64,000 nt of DNA from Pseudomonas sp. W4I3 (GCF_030816195.1 NZ_JAUSXS010000001.1:1325501-1389500), one strand, 5' to 3'. Counted from the first letter of the stretch, positions 16,217 through 26,303 are shown. Numbers and translations are program-made. Notes: generated by a model not told the origin, from the sequence alone.

Positions 16217-16947
16217 TGCACGCACGCGGACGTCTGATCGGCCTGGGCGTGGGCCCCGGTGACCCCGAACTGATCACCCTCAAGGCCCTGCGCCTGCTGC
16301 GCGAGTCGCCGGTGGTGGCGTACTTCGTGGCTAAGGGCAAGAAGGGTAATGCGTTCGGCATCATTGAAGACCATCTGGTGCCGCAGCAAACCCTGATGCC
16401 GCTGGTGTATCCGGTGACCACCGAGGCGCTGCCAGCACCGCTGTCCTATGAGCAAGTGATCAGCGATTTCTACGACACGGCCAGCGTCGACGTGGCCGCG
16501 CACCTGGATGCGGGCCGCGACGTGGCGGTGATCTGCGAAGGCGACCCGTTCTTCTACGGCTCCTACATGTACCTGCATGACCGCCTCGCCGAGCGCTACG
16601 AAGCGCAGGTTATTCCAGGCGTGTGCTCGATGCTCGGCGGCGCTTCGGTACTGGGCGCGCCGCTGGTGTATCGCAATCAGAGCCTGTCGGTGCTGTCGGG
16701 CGTGCTGCCCCACGATGACCTCAAGCGCCGGCTGGCCGACGCGGATGCGGCGGTGATCATGAAGCTGGGGCGCAACTTCCCCAAGGTGCGCCAGGTATTG
16801 GAAGAACTCGGCCTGGCCGGGCGTGCGCTGTACGTGGAGCGCGCCACCATGGCCAACCAGAAGATCGTGCCGCTGGATCAGGTGGAGCCGATGTCGTCGC
16901 CGTATTTCTCGTTGATCATCGTGCCCGGTGAACGGTGGCAAGGTTGA
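16216..16947 (+). CDS. cobI: Precorrin-2 C20-methyltransferase CobI
   Basis: SAM-dependent tetrapyrrole methylase that converts precorrin-2 to precorrin-3A. 243 residues. The family start [20 protein letters not shown] and the methylase block [14 protein letters not shown] are intact, as are [17 protein letters not shown] and the C-terminal YFSLIIVPG. It overlaps both neighbours by one base (TAATG before, TGATG after), so cobG-H-I-J form a tightly coupled operon. Confidence 0.96.
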   Translation: MHARGRLIGLGVGPGDPELITLKALRLLRESPVVAYFVAKGKKGNAFGIIEDHLVPQQTLMPLVYPVTTEALPAPLSYEQVISDFYDTASVDVAAHLDAGRDVAVICEGDPFFYGSYMYLHDRLAERYEAQVIPGVCSMLGGASVLGAPLVYRNQSLSVLSGVLPHDDLKRRLADADAAVIMKLGRNFPKVRQVLEELGLAGRALYVERATMANQKIVPLDQVEPMSSPYFSLIIVPGERWQG

Positions 16948-18584
16948 TGAGTCCGGCGATTGTCATCTTGGGCCAGGGCAGCCTGGCAACCGCGCGGCGG
17001 ATCCAGCAGTTTTACCCGGCTGCGCTGATCCACGGCCTGGACGGTCGGGTTGAGGGTGCAGACCAGCGCTACAGCGAATTCGGCGCCACGCTGCGCCAGC
17101 TCTACCAGCAGGGCACGCCGCTGATTGCGCTGTGCGCCGCCGGCATTGTCATTCGTACCCTCGCGCCGCTGTTGCTCGAAAAAGGTGAGGAACCGGCGGT
17201 GCTGGCCGTCGCCGAAGACGGCAGCGCCGTGGTGCCACTGCTGGGTGGTCTGGGCGGTGTGAATGTGATGGCGCGGGACATTGCCGCTGCGCTGGGCGTG
17301 GCGGCGGCGATCACCACCAGCGGCGAGTTGCGCTTCGGCACCTGCCTGCTCAACCCGCCCAAGGGCTATGCTTTGGCGGACCTGGAACTGGGCAAGCGTT
17401 TTGTCTCGGACCTGCTGGCCGGTGAAAGCGTGCGCATCGAAGGCGCGGCGCCCTGGCTGGACCAGGCCAACCTGCCGCAGGACCCGCACGCCCGCCTGGC
17501 GATCCATGTCGGCAGTGCCGAGCGTGCGCCCGCCGCCAACGAATTGCTGATTTACCCGAAAACGGTGTGCGTCACCTGCAAACCGGGTGAGCACCTGGGG
17601 GCGCGTGTACGCACGGCCTTGCATGAAGCGGGCGTTGCCGTGCAATCGCTGGCGTGCCTGCTGGCGAGCGACCTGCAGATGGCCGAGGCGTCGTTGCATG
17701 AGGCCGCGCTGGAGTTGGGCGTACCGCTGCGGTTTGCCCCGCTTGCGCTGCACGCGGACGTCAGCATCAGCGTGGCTGAACAGCCCTTGGATTTGTCACA
17801 GCTAGGCCGCCCCCGCGGTCGCCTCGCCGTGATCGGCCTGGGCCCTGGCGCCGCTGAATTGATGGTGCCGGCCGTCAAGGCCGAGTTGGCGCGTTGCACC
17901 GATGTGCTGGGCTATGAAACCTACGTGCGCATGGCCGGGCCGTTCCGTGATGACCAGGTGCAGCACTGCACCGACAACCGCGAAGAAATGCAGCGCGCCC
18001 GCCACGCCTTCGAACTGGCCGCTCAAGGGCGCTCGGTGGTGGTGGTATCGTCCGGCGACCCGGGTGTGTTCGCCATGGCCGCTGCGGTGATCGAGGCGCT
18101 GCATGAGTCCAGCGACCCCGCGTGGCACCAGGTCGACCTGCAGATCCTGCCTGGCGTCTCGGCGTCCCTGGCCACCGCTGCCCAGGCCGGCGCGCCGCTG
18201 GGGCATGATTTTTGTGTGATGTCGCTGTCGGACAACCTCAAGCCGTGGTCGATCATCGAAAAGCGCCTGGACCTCGCGTCCCAGGCCGACCTGGCGTTGG
18301 CGTTCTACAACCCGATCTCCCGTGCGCGGCCGTGGCAACTGGGGCGTGCGCTGGAGATTGTCGCGCAGCACCGCACGCCTGAAACACCGGTGGTGCTGGG
18401 CCGTGATATCGGTCGTCCCGGCCAGACATTGCGCGTCACCACGCTGGGGCAGCTCACCCCGGACCAGGTGGACATGCGCACCATGGTGCTGATTGGCTCG
18501 TCCACCACCTGCACTTTTGCGCGCGCCGGTGGTGGGGAGTGGGTGTACACGCCGCGCTGGTACGGCGAAAAACCCGGCTCCTGA
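16947..18584 (+). CDS. cobJ: CbiG-CobJ fusion: precorrin-3B C17-methyltransferase
   Basis: 545 residues from the ATG at 16947, which overlaps the cobI stop; an in-frame GTG four codons earlier is not needed. Residues about 1-285 are CbiG-like: an N-terminal domain with LCAAGIVIRTLAPLL and VVPLLGGLGGVNVMARDIA, then a CobE/CbiG-C domain with KPGEHLGARVRTALHEAG and the LACLLASDLQMAEASL block. Residues about 290-545 are the CobJ methylase, with LAVIGLGPGAAELMVPAVKA and VSSGDPGVFAMAAAVIEAL. CobJ carries out C17 methylation and ring contraction. The fusion is usual in Pseudomonas; the role of the CbiG part in the aerobic route is unclear. Confidence 0.94.
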   Translation: MSPAIVILGQGSLATARRIQQFYPAALIHGLDGRVEGADQRYSEFGATLRQLYQQGTPLIALCAAGIVIRTLAPLLLEKGEEPAVLAVAEDGSAVVPLLGGLGGVNVMARDIAAALGVAAAITTSGELRFGTCLLNPPKGYALADLELGKRFVSDLLAGESVRIEGAAPWLDQANLPQDPHARLAIHVGSAERAPAANELLIYPKTVCVTCKPGEHLGARVRTALHEAGVAVQSLACLLASDLQMAEASLHEAALELGVPLRFAPLALHADVSISVAEQPLDLSQLGRPRGRLAVIGLGPGAAELMVPAVKAELARCTDVLGYETYVRMAGPFRDDQVQHCTDNREEMQRARHAFELAAQGRSVVVVSSGDPGVFAMAAAVIEALHESSDPAWHQVDLQILPGVSASLATAAQAGAPLGHDFCVMSLSDNLKPWSIIEKRLDLASQADLALAFYNPISRARPWQLGRALEIVAQHRTPETPVVLGRDIGRPGQTLRVTTLGQLTPDQVDMRTMVLIGSSTTCTFARAGGGEWVYTPRWYGEKPGS

Positions 18585-18607
18585 AAGCGCGGAGGCAACG
18601 GTCGGAA

Positions 18608-18662
18608 AGCTCCGAATGACTCAAGGATTCTCCTGCGGTCGTTCGGGGCTTTTTCTTTTTTT
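18608..18662 (+). terminator. Intrinsic terminator of cobGHIJ
   Basis: A 13-bp stem (AGCTCCGAATGAC with GTCGTTCGGGGCT, two G-U pairs) and a 17-base loop precede a long T-rich tract starting at 18651. It lies 24 bp after the cobJ stop. Confidence 0.88.
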
Positions 18663-18821
18663 TACGTCGAAACCACGAAGCCCTCGCTTGATGCCGCGCC
18701 ACTGCTGGGCGCTGCGTTTTGATTGGCTGCGTCAAGGCATGTTTGTCGCCTGGAAAGCCTGGCGGTGGGTGGACTAGTGTGGTTGCAAGCCCCGAGTCGG
18801 GGTGAACGTGGAGAATTGGAA

Positions 18822-19601
18822 ATGGAGCGACATCATCGAAGGATCAATAGTAAAAAGAGGCGCAAGCTGATCGCCGCCTACAAATTGCCGGGTGCGCCCG
18901 CAACGCCCGGCGCTTTGCCACTGGACGCTGAAGACGACTGCAATGCGGCGGTGGTCAACAACGGCGTGATTTCTTTTGCCGAGGGGCTGTCCGGGCTAAA
19001 CCGCGAATACATCCGTAAGAGCTACCTGTTGGCCAGCAGTTATGTGAGCGATGTACTGAACATTCGCCGGGGCACGGAGGCCTGGTACAACGAATTTATC
19101 AACGTGATGACCAGCTTGGGCTGGCTGCCGATGCGCAGTCGCTTCGAGCGGGTCTCGCGTTCCGGCAAAGGCCTGACGGTGCAACTGGCGGCATTTAACA
19201 TCATCAGCGCGCTGCTCGCCTCGATGTCGTTGTCGGGACCGTTGCTCGGCATGCTGCCGAAACTGGCGGCGGATGCGCTGGAAGCCTTGAAGCAGCAGCC
19301 AGCGTGTCTGGATTTGTTCAAGCGCAACAGCAGCGTGCACGAAGGCGGCGACTTCGGCGTGGCGTCCTGCGCTGAAACCAATGGCGAAGTCACGATGGTG
19401 CTGGTGACCTACAGCAGCCATGGCGTGGGCAAACAGGTGGGTTTGCCGTTCCTCGAGTGGGACAGTTCATCGTTCGAGGCCTTCAGCGGGCAGACCTGCC
19501 TGGTGCTGAATACCTCGGTGGTCAACGAAAAGACCCTGCAATTGATGCGCGACAGCGCGGGTGACAAAGTGCAGTCGGCCATTGCCAAGTACCGGATCTA
19601 G
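18822..19601 (+). CDS. Unrecognised 259-residue protein
   Basis: I chose the ATG at 18822 (MERHHRRINSKKRRKLIAAY), with GGAG and GGAA shortly upstream. The first 20 residues are strongly basic. The rest looks like a mixed globular protein without a signal peptide; one hydrophobic stretch (LAAFNIISALLASMSLSGPL, about residues 125-145) could be amphipathic or buried. Blocks that may be conserved are NNGVISFAEGLSGLNREYI, EAWYNEFINVMTSLGW and SSVHEGGDFGVASC. They faintly recall a Pseudomonas family of unknown function with VSFVxGVSxQNK and WYxxYREVLENVGW, but this is from memory and weak. It stands alone and converges with marC, sharing stop bases. Confidence 0.75.
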   Translation: MERHHRRINSKKRRKLIAAYKLPGAPATPGALPLDAEDDCNAAVVNNGVISFAEGLSGLNREYIRKSYLLASSYVSDVLNIRRGTEAWYNEFINVMTSLGWLPMRSRFERVSRSGKGLTVQLAAFNIISALLASMSLSGPLLGMLPKLAADALEALKQQPACLDLFKRNSSVHEGGDFGVASCAETNGEVTMVLVTYSSHGVGKQVGLPFLEWDSSSFEAFSGQTCLVLNTSVVNEKTLQLMRDSAGDKVQSAIAKYRI

Positions 19602-20194
19602 GGCACCAGATAGCCGCGGACCCCGGTAAAAATAATTTGCGCGGCCAGGGCGCACACAAACAAGCCCATCAACCGGCTGACAATCTGCAAGCCCTGGTCG
19701 CCGAGAATCCGTTCGATCCGATTGGACAGGTACAGCACCACGCCCACAGTGAGGCTGGCCAACGCGATACTGAGGATGGCGGTGAGCTTGTCGTCCCAAT
19801 GCGGCTGGCTCACGCCCATCACCAGCAGCGCACCGATGGTGCCGGGGCCGACCGTCAGCGGGATGGTCAGCGGCACGATGGTCACGTCCTGCTGTACGTT
19901 ATCGGTCTGCACCGCCGACTTGCCTTGGGCCATGCCCAGGGCGGAGATAAACAGCACGCTGCCGGCACCGATGCGGAACGCGTCCACGGTGATGCCGAAC
20001 ACACTGAAAATCACCCGGCCGAACAGGTACAGCAGCACGCTCGACACCAGCGTCGCCAGCGCGACTTTCCAGGCCAGGCGTCGCCGCTCCTTGCTGGAGT
20101 AGCCACGGGTCAGGCTGATAAAGCAGGACAGCACGAAGAACGGGCTATAGAGCACCAGCATCTTCAGGTAAACGCTGAACAACACGTGGAGCAT
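19598..20194 (-). CDS. MarC-family inner-membrane protein
   Basis: 198 residues from the ATG at 20194 (MLHVLFSVYLKMLVLYSPFF). Six hydrophobic segments are visible. MarC (UPF0056) blocks present are SPFFVLSCFISLT, FRIGAGSVLFISALGMAQG, TIVPLTIPLTVGPGTIGALL and the terminal IVSRLMGLFVCALAAQIIFTG-like segment. The family's transport function is not established; the name comes from proximity to the marRAB locus in enterics, and a role in multidrug resistance was not confirmed. The stop overlaps the stop of the convergent gene by 3 bp inside a CTAG palindrome. Confidence 0.9.
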   Translation of the reverse strand: MLHVLFSVYLKMLVLYSPFFVLSCFISLTRGYSSKERRRLAWKVALATLVSSVLLYLFGRVIFSVFGITVDAFRIGAGSVLFISALGMAQGKSAVQTDNVQQDVTIVPLTIPLTVGPGTIGALLVMGVSQPHWDDKLTAILSIALASLTVGVVLYLSNRIERILGDQGLQIVSRLMGLFVCALAAQIIFTGVRGYLVP

Positions 20195-20253
20195 GAGGGC
20201 GGCTCGTGGCAGTAGAAGAGGTGTCGAGAGTCTAACAGGCGACATGAAACAAA

Positions 20254-20281
20254 TGTGGGAGGGGGCTTGCCCCCTCCCACA
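20254..20281. repeat. Single perfect family A palindrome downstream of retS
   Basis: A 28-bp perfect hairpin: the two REP cores are fused without spacer. It lies 18 bp past the retS stop and may end or protect the retS mRNA. Confidence 0.85.
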
Positions 20282-20298
20282 TTTGATCGCATTGCAAG

Positions 20299-23070
20299 TC
20301 AGGAGGGCGCGTGTTCGGGCCGCTGCTGGCGCTGCGCCACCCAGAACTCCACCAACTCACGCAGCTGCGACAGCTCCACCGGCTTGGCCATGTGCCCGTC
20401 CATCCCGGCCTGGCGCGCGCGCTCCTTGTGTTCCGACAGGATGTGCGCGGTCAGCGCCACCACCGGCGTGCGCACACGTTGGTGGCTGACTTCCCACGCG
20501 CGTAGCTGCTGGGTGGCGGAGAAACCATCGAGGATCGGCATTTCACAGTCCATCAACACCAGGTCATAGCGCTGGGCTTTCATCGCCTCCAACGCTTCTT
20601 CGCCGTTGCTGGCGGTGTCCGGGTTGAGGTTGAGCTTGCCAAGCATGCCGCGTATCACTTTGGTGGAGATGCTGTTGTCTTCGGCCACCAGGATGCGGAA
20701 GTCGCTGGGCACCGTAATCGCTGCCGGCGCGACGGGGACGGGCCGAGGATGGGTCACGCCCTTGCTGCGTTGGGTCAGCTCGTCGGCCAGGGTGGTTTTT
20801 AGCGTATAGCCGGCCACCGGTTTGGCGAGGATGCGCTTGATCCCGCAGTTGCGCGCGATGATCTTGCTCGGCGCATTGCTGATCCCCGTGAGCATGATCA
20901 GCAGGATGTCGTGGTTCAGGCTCGGGTCTTCCTTGATTTTCGCTGCCAGTTGCATGCCGGTCATGCCGGGCATGTTCTGGTCCAGCAACACCACATCGAA
21001 ATAATCGCGCAGGTGCGCCTTGGTGCGCAGCAGGGCCAGGGCCTCTTTGCCCGATGCCACGGCGCTGACGTTCAGACCCCAGGCCGAGCATTGCTGCAAG
21101 AGCACCTTGCGGCAGGTGTCGTTGTCGTCCACCACCAGCACGCGAGCGTCCTTGAGCGGGCCGTCGAGGTCGGAGGTCGGGTGTTCGAGGCGTTCCGGGT
21201 CCAGCGGCAGGGTCAGCCACAGGGTGCTGCCCTGGTGGCTGCCGCTCTTGATACCGAATTCGCCGTTCATCAACAGGATCAACTGACGCGCGATCACCAG
21301 GCCCAGGTGCCCGCTCAAGCGGGTCGCCGAGAGGAAGTTCTTGCTGTGCAGTTCGCTGTGCAGCAGGGCGTCGCGCTCGGCGGCTTCCATCGGAACGCCG
21401 CTGTCCTGTACCGCGATGCGCAGACGTGGCTTGGTGCTGCGTTCGTCGAGGGCCACGACGATCAGCACTTCGCCTTCGTCGGTCTTGTGCAGGGCGTTTT
21501 CCAGCAGGCTCAACAAGGCCTGGCGCAGGCGTGTCGGATCACCGCTGATCACGCGCGGCACCTGGGGCTGGATAAAGCTGATCAGTTCGACATTCTGCTG
21601 CTCGGCCTTGGCGCGGAAGATGCTCAGGCAGTCGTCGATCAGCGCGTTGAGGTCGAACTGCACATCGTCGAGTTCGATCTGCCCCGACTCGAGCTTGGAG
21701 ATGTCGAGGATTTCGTTGATCAGCGTGAGCAACTCATTACCGGCGCTGTGGATGGTCTGCACGTAGTCGCGTTGTTTCACCGACAATGGCGTGCCCAGCA
21801 GCAACTCGGTCATGCCCAGCACGCCGTTCATGGGGGTGCGGATTTCGTGGCTGATCTTGGCCAGGAATTCGGCCTTGGCGGCGATTTCGGCATTGCTCGC
21901 GGCCAGGTCGCGGCTGAGGCTGAAGCGGGTCTCGACAATGGCGCGCTGGCGCTCACCGAGGGCCAGGCTCATCAACAAACCGCTGAGGCAGATAAAGCTG
22001 AGCAGGGTCACGATCAGGCCTTGCGGCGCCACCAGCGTGAGGCCGAGCAGGGCGGGCAGAATGATCAGCGTGCCGATGTTGAACACCACCATCCCCGCCA
22101 CGAACAGGCGCGCCGGGCGATAGCCTTGCTGCCAGTGATAGGCCGAGACAAACAGCATGCTCAGGCCCGCCAGCGCGACCAGGGCATAGGTGATGATGTT
22201 CAGCGGCAGGGTGTTGACGAACAACAGCAGCAGGCCGCACAGCACGATCAACAGAATGTCGGCCATCAACAGTTTGTTCAGCGGGTGCGGCCCCAGGGGC
22301 ATGAAGAAGCGATAGGCAAACATCAGCCCGCACGGTGCGGTCAGCAGCAGGGCGAGATACGCGCCGGGGGTTTGGATTGCGTGCCAGTTCGGCAGCCACG
22401 GCCCCACCACGTTGAGCAACAGCGCCAGGCTGAGCAGCAACAGGCATTCACAGGCGGCCAGCCACAGGCTGCTGCGCGAGCGGTGGTAGGCGAAGCGCGT
22501 GAGGTTATGCAGGATCAGCATCAGCAGCACGCCGAACAGCAGGCCGTAGACCAGCGTCTGGTTCTGGTTGGCGGCGGCCAGCACGGCCGGTTCCAGAGTG
22601 ATGTAAGGGCGCAGCTCGTGCTCCGACACCAGGCGCAGGTAAACCTCGAGTGGGCGCTGGCTTTGTGGCATCGGCAGCATGAAGTCACTGCTCGGCAACG
22701 GGCGATTGGCCTGGGGCTGGCGCGTGCCGGTGGTTTGCTGTTCCACCAGGGTATCGCCGTCCAGTACATAGAGGCTCAAGTGTGCGAGGTCTGGTGCGAA
22801 TACCCGCAGCACTTGTTCATGCTTGCCCGGTTGCAGCTTGAAACGTACCCACAGCGCACCGTCCGGCTGCGCGGCGGTAATGCGGTCCAGTTCGATGGGG
22901 CTGAATTGATTGGTGTAGCGGGACGAGCGGATATCGCTCAGTTGCAGGTCGGCCTGATCATCGAGCAATACTGCCCAACCACTGCCTTGCGCAGCGGCTT
23001 GAGCCGGGGCCAGGCAGAGCAGGGTCAGCAGACTGACGGTAAAAGCTATGGCGATCCTGAGCCAGCGCAC
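20299..23070 (-). CDS. retS: Hybrid sensor histidine kinase RetS
   Basis: 923 residues. Order: signal peptide (1-26), periplasmic 7TMR-DISMED2 domain (about 40-165), seven transmembrane segments (about 172-370), HisKA with H408 in [12 protein letters not shown], HATPase (about 500-625), REC1 with D697 ([11 protein letters not shown]) and REC2 with D841 ([11 protein letters not shown]). In P. aeruginosa RetS forms complexes with GacS and blocks it, lowering RsmY/RsmZ and shifting cells from biofilm to acute virulence. The ATP-binding part looks degenerate: DSGVPM where DxGxG is expected, and HLGLVIA for GLGLSI. The neighbouring purD, purH and fis match the PAO1 gene order as I recall it, supporting the assignment. 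Confidence 0.93.
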   Translation of the reverse strand: MRWLRIAIAFTVSLLTLLCLAPAQAAAQGSGWAVLLDDQADLQLSDIRSSRYTNQFSPIELDRITAAQPDGALWVRFKLQPGKHEQVLRVFAPDLAHLSLYVLDGDTLVEQQTTGTRQPQANRPLPSSDFMLPMPQSQRPLEVYLRLVSEHELRPYITLEPAVLAAANQNQTLVYGLLFGVLLMLILHNLTRFAYHRSRSSLWLAACECLLLLSLALLLNVVGPWLPNWHAIQTPGAYLALLLTAPCGLMFAYRFFMPLGPHPLNKLLMADILLIVLCGLLLLFVNTLPLNIITYALVALAGLSMLFVSAYHWQQGYRPARLFVAGMVVFNIGTLIILPALLGLTLVAPQGLIVTLLSFICLSGLLMSLALGERQRAIVETRFSLSRDLAASNAEIAAKAEFLAKISHEIRTPMNGVLGMTELLLGTPLSVKQRDYVQTIHSAGNELLTLINEILDISKLESGQIELDDVQFDLNALIDDCLSIFRAKAEQQNVELISFIQPQVPRVISGDPTRLRQALLSLLENALHKTDEGEVLIVVALDERSTKPRLRIAVQDSGVPMEAAERDALLHSELHSKNFLSATRLSGHLGLVIARQLILLMNGEFGIKSGSHQGSTLWLTLPLDPERLEHPTSDLDGPLKDARVLVVDDNDTCRKVLLQQCSAWGLNVSAVASGKEALALLRTKAHLRDYFDVVLLDQNMPGMTGMQLAAKIKEDPSLNHDILLIMLTGISNAPSKIIARNCGIKRILAKPVAGYTLKTTLADELTQRSKGVTHPRPVPVAPAAITVPSDFRILVAEDNSISTKVIRGMLGKLNLNPDTASNGEEALEAMKAQRYDLVLMDCEMPILDGFSATQQLRAWEVSHQRVRTPVVALTAHILSEHKERARQAGMDGHMAKPVELSQLRELVEFWVAQRQQRPEHAPS

Positions 23071-23171
23071 GGCGAAGTCCCTTCGTAGGTGAATGCACGG
23101 GTTAACTATGCGCGGGGCGACATGAGTACGGCAAGGGCCAGAGGCCCTTACCTACCCGAACGGATAGCTAC

Positions 23172-24464
23172 TCAGTTGCTCTCGCCACGCTCACGGGCAA
23201 TGGCGCGGTAGCCGATGTCGGTGCGATAGAAGCAGCCTTTCCAGTCGATTTTCGCGGCCAGCTTGTACGCCTGTTGCTGCGCGGCGTCGACACTGGCGCC
23301 CATCGCGGTGGCGCACAGCACGCGGCCACCGGCGGTGACGACGTTGCCATCCTTCAGCGCAGTGCCGGCATGAAACACCTTGCCTTCCAGCGCCGCGGCC
23401 GCTTCCAGGCCTTCAATCACATCGCCCTTGGCGTAATCGGCAGGGTAACCGCCGGCCGCCAGTACGATCCCGACGCTTGGGCGTGGGTCCCACTGTGCTT
23501 CGACTTTGTCCAGGGCCTGGGCCAGCGCGGCTTCCACCAGCAGCACCAGGCTCGACTGCAAACGCAGCATGACGGGTTGGGTTTCCGGGTCACCGAAGCG
23601 GCAGTTGAACTCGATGACTTTCGGGTTACCAGCTTTGTCGATCATCAGACCGGCGTAAAGGAAACCGGTGTAGACGTTGCCTTCGTCGGCCATGCCGCGC
23701 ACGGTCGGCCAGATCACCAGGTCCATGACGCGCTGGTGCACCTGGGCGGTGACCACTGGCGCCGGGGAGTAAGCGCCCATGCCGCCGGTATTCGGGCCGC
23801 TGTCGCCGTTGCCGACGCGTTTGTGGTCCTGGCTGGTGGCCATTGGCAGTACGTTCTTGCCGTCGACCATGACGATGAAGCTGGCCTCTTCGCCGTCGAG
23901 GAACTCCTCGATCACCACGCGCGAACCCGCATCACCAAAGGCATTGCCGGCGAGCATGTCGCGCACGGCGTCCTCGGCTTCCTGCAGGGTCATGGCGACG
24001 ATCACGCCTTTGCCGGCGGCCAGGCCGTCGGCCTTGATCACGATCGGCGCACCTTTTTCACGCAGGTAAGCCAGGGCCGGCTCGATCTCGGTGAAGTTCT
24101 GGTAGTCGGCAGTCGGGATCTTGTGGCGCGCCAGGAAATCCTTGGTGAAGGCTTTCGAACCTTCCAACTGAGCGGCACCTGCGGTCGGGCCGAAGCAATC
24201 CAGGCCACGGCTGCGGAACAGGTCGACGACGCCGGCCACCAGCGGCACTTCCGGGCCGACAATGGTCAGGGAGACGTTTTTCTCGGCGAAATCTGCCAGT
24301 TGCTCAAGGGCCAGCACGTCGATCGCGACGTTTTCGCACTTGGCTTCAATGGCGGTACCGGCGTTACCCGGTGCTACGAACACCTTCTGGACGCGTGGGT
24401 CCTGGGCAACTTTCCAGGCCAGGGCGTGTTCACGCCCACCGCTGCCAATGATCAAAACATTCAT
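23172..24464 (-). CDS. purD: Phosphoribosylamine-glycine ligase PurD
   Basis: Second step of de novo purine synthesis: ATP-dependent joining of glycine to phosphoribosylamine, giving GAR. 430 residues, usual length. The start MNVLIIGSGGREHALAWKVA is the canonical N terminus. ATP-grasp features include KADGLAAGKGVIVAMTLQEA, EEFLDGEEASFIVMVDG, and the acidic metal site in EFNCRFGDPETQPVMLRL. It follows purH, separated by a family B repeat pair, as the second gene of a purHD unit. Confidence 0.97.
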   Translation of the reverse strand: MNVLIIGSGGREHALAWKVAQDPRVQKVFVAPGNAGTAIEAKCENVAIDVLALEQLADFAEKNVSLTIVGPEVPLVAGVVDLFRSRGLDCFGPTAGAAQLEGSKAFTKDFLARHKIPTADYQNFTEIEPALAYLREKGAPIVIKADGLAAGKGVIVAMTLQEAEDAVRDMLAGNAFGDAGSRVVIEEFLDGEEASFIVMVDGKNVLPMATSQDHKRVGNGDSGPNTGGMGAYSPAPVVTAQVHQRVMDLVIWPTVRGMADEGNVYTGFLYAGLMIDKAGNPKVIEFNCRFGDPETQPVMLRLQSSLVLLVEAALAQALDKVEAQWDPRPSVGIVLAAGGYPADYAKGDVIEGLEAAAALEGKVFHAGTALKDGNVVTAGGRVLCATAMGASVDAAQQQAYKLAAKIDWKGCFYRTDIGYRAIARERGESN

Positions 24465-24497
24465 TTCAAAAACCTCTGATAAACGCTGTGCTTCTTC

Positions 24498-24597
24498 GTA
24501 GGAGCGAGCTTGCTCGCGAAGGTCGTGAACGATGACGAGGGGAACCTGACACCCCGTGGCGTTTTTGAGTTTTTCGCGAGCAAGCTCGCTCCTACAG
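24498..24597. repeat. REP pair (family B) between purH and purD
   Basis: Inverted TAGGAGCGAGCTTGCTCGCG copies about 100 bp apart end to end. The spacer is partly dyadic and is a diverged form of the spacer seen at 1136-1239 and 38430-38532, in the opposite orientation. Confidence 0.85.
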
Positions 24598-24614
24598 TAG
24601 AGAAGCGGTGCTGT

Positions 24615-26222
24615 TTAGTGGCGGAAGTGGCGCATGCCGGTGAAGACCATGGCGATGCCCGCTTCGTCGGCCGCTGCGATGACTTCAGCATCACGCATCG
24701 AGCCACCCGGTTGGATCACGGCGGTCACGCCGGCTTTCGCGGCGTTGTCCAAACCGTCACGGAACGGGAAGAACGCATCGGAAGCCATGACCGAACCTAC
24801 CACCTGCAAGCCGGCGTGTTCAGCCTTGATCGCGGCGATACGGGCCGAGTTCACGCGGCTCATCTGGCCGGCGCCGACGCCGATGGTCTGGCGGTTCTTG
24901 GCGTAGACGATGGCGTTGGATTTAACGTACTTGGCCACTTTCCAGGCGAAGATCAGGTCGTTGATCTCTTGCTCGGTCGGGGCGCGCTTGGTCACGACTT
25001 TCAAGTCGTCGCTGCCGATCATGCCGATGTCGCGGCTCTGTACCAGCAGGCCGCCATTGACACGCTTGTAGTCCCAGGCAGCGGCGCGGTCAGCCGACCA
25101 TTCACCGCAGGCCAGCAGGCGCACATTGGCTTTGGCCGCGACGATGGCGCGGGCCTCTTCACTGACGCTTGGCGCAATGATCACTTCAACGAATTGACGC
25201 TCGACGATGGCCTTGGCCGTCTCGGCGTCCAGTTCACGGTTGAAGGCGATGATGCCGCCGAATGCCGACTCGGTGTCGGTGGCGTAGGCCAGTTCGTAGG
25301 CCTGGCGGATCCCGCCTTCAGCGTCCGGGCTCACGGCCACGCCGCACGGGTTGGCGTGCTTGACGATCACGCAGGCCGGCTTGACGAAGCTCTTTACGCA
25401 TTCCAGCGCGGCGTCGGTGTCGGCCACGTTGTTGTAGGACAGCTCCTTGCCTTGCAGCTGGGTCGCGGTGGCGATGCCCACTTCGGCAGGTTTGGCCTCA
25501 ACGTAGAACGCCGCGCTCTGGTGCGGGTTCTCGCCGTAGCGCATTTCCTGGGCCTTGATGAACTGGCTGTTGAACGTGCGCGGGAACTGGCTGCGGCCTT
25601 CTGTGCTCAGGGTGTCGGCGGCCTGGTTCACGGTGCCCATATAGTTGGCGATCATGCCGTCGTAGGCCGCGGTGTGTTCGAACGCCTTGAGCATCAGGTC
25701 GAAACGCTGGGCGTAGGTCAGGCCGCCGGCCTTGAGGCTTTCGAGCACCTGGGCGTAGTCGCTGGCGTTGACCACGATGGCCACGTCTTTGTGGTTCTTG
25801 GCCGCCGAGCGAACCATGGTCGGGCCGCCGATATCGATGTTTTCGATGGCGGTCGGCAGGTCGCAGCCTGGCTTGTTGATGGTGGCTTCGAAGGGGTAGA
25901 GGTTAACGGCCACCAGGTCGATCGGCTTGATGCCGTGCTCGTTCATGATGGCGTCGTCGATACCGCGACGGCCGAGGATGCCGCCGTGGATTTTCGGGTG
26001 CAGGGTCTTGACCCGACCGTCCATCATTTCCGCGAAACCGGTGTAGTCCGCGACTTCCACTGCGGCCACGCCGTTGTCCTGCAGCAGTTTGAAGGTCCCG
26101 CCCGTGGAGAGGATTTCCACGCCCAGGGCTTCCAGCTCCCGGGCAAATTCGAGGATCCCGGTCTTGTCGGAAACACTGATCAAGGCGCGGCGGATCGGCA
26201 GGCGGGTAGTCTGGTCGGTCAT
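24615..26222 (-). CDS. purH: Bifunctional AICAR transformylase / IMP cyclohydrolase PurH
   Basis: Last two steps of IMP synthesis. 535 residues from the ATG at 26222 ([20 protein letters not shown]), with GGAAATTGAG upstream. The N-terminal cyclohydrolase domain shows [20 protein letters not shown] and STGGTFKLL. The transformylase domain shows the conserved [10 protein letters not shown] (catalytic K-H) and [13 protein letters not shown] block ([14 protein letters not shown]). The C terminus [14 protein letters not shown] is canonical. A terminator lies between fis and purH, so purHD probably has its own promoter or attenuation control. Confidence 0.97.
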   Translation of the reverse strand: MTDQTTRLPIRRALISVSDKTGILEFARELEALGVEILSTGGTFKLLQDNGVAAVEVADYTGFAEMMDGRVKTLHPKIHGGILGRRGIDDAIMNEHGIKPIDLVAVNLYPFEATINKPGCDLPTAIENIDIGGPTMVRSAAKNHKDVAIVVNASDYAQVLESLKAGGLTYAQRFDLMLKAFEHTAAYDGMIANYMGTVNQAADTLSTEGRSQFPRTFNSQFIKAQEMRYGENPHQSAAFYVEAKPAEVGIATATQLQGKELSYNNVADTDAALECVKSFVKPACVIVKHANPCGVAVSPDAEGGIRQAYELAYATDTESAFGGIIAFNRELDAETAKAIVERQFVEVIIAPSVSEEARAIVAAKANVRLLACGEWSADRAAAWDYKRVNGGLLVQSRDIGMIGSDDLKVVTKRAPTEQEINDLIFAWKVAKYVKSNAIVYAKNRQTIGVGAGQMSRVNSARIAAIKAEHAGLQVVGSVMASDAFFPFRDGLDNAAKAGVTAVIQPGGSMRDAEVIAAADEAGIAMVFTGMRHFRH

Positions 26223-26253
26223 CTCAATTTCCATCAAAAGCAAAGGAGTCAGC

Positions 26254-26286
26254 AAAAAAGGCGACCGTTTTTACGCGGGCGCCTTT
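26254..26286 (-). terminator. Intrinsic terminator between fis and purH
   Basis: On the minus strand AAAGGCG and CGCCTTT form a stem with inner CCG/CGG pairing, followed by further T residues (TTTTTT in all). It begins 18 bp after the fis stop and ends only 31 bp before the purH ATG. Confidence 0.75.
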
Positions 26287-26303
26287 CTGGTTTGATTGAA
26301 TGC

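Noticed and set aside
12289..18584. The cob cluster as a possible new metabolic system
   Set aside because: All six genes are standard aerobic cobalamin enzymes; only the cobL frameshift is unusual.
18822..19601. Assigning the unknown gene a toxin or effector role
   Set aside because: No signal, motif or immunity-like neighbour supports it; similarity recalled from memory is too weak.
20911..23088. A 725-codon plus-strand frame opposite retS
   Set aside because: Gln/His/Ala-rich shadow frame; retS motifs explain the region.
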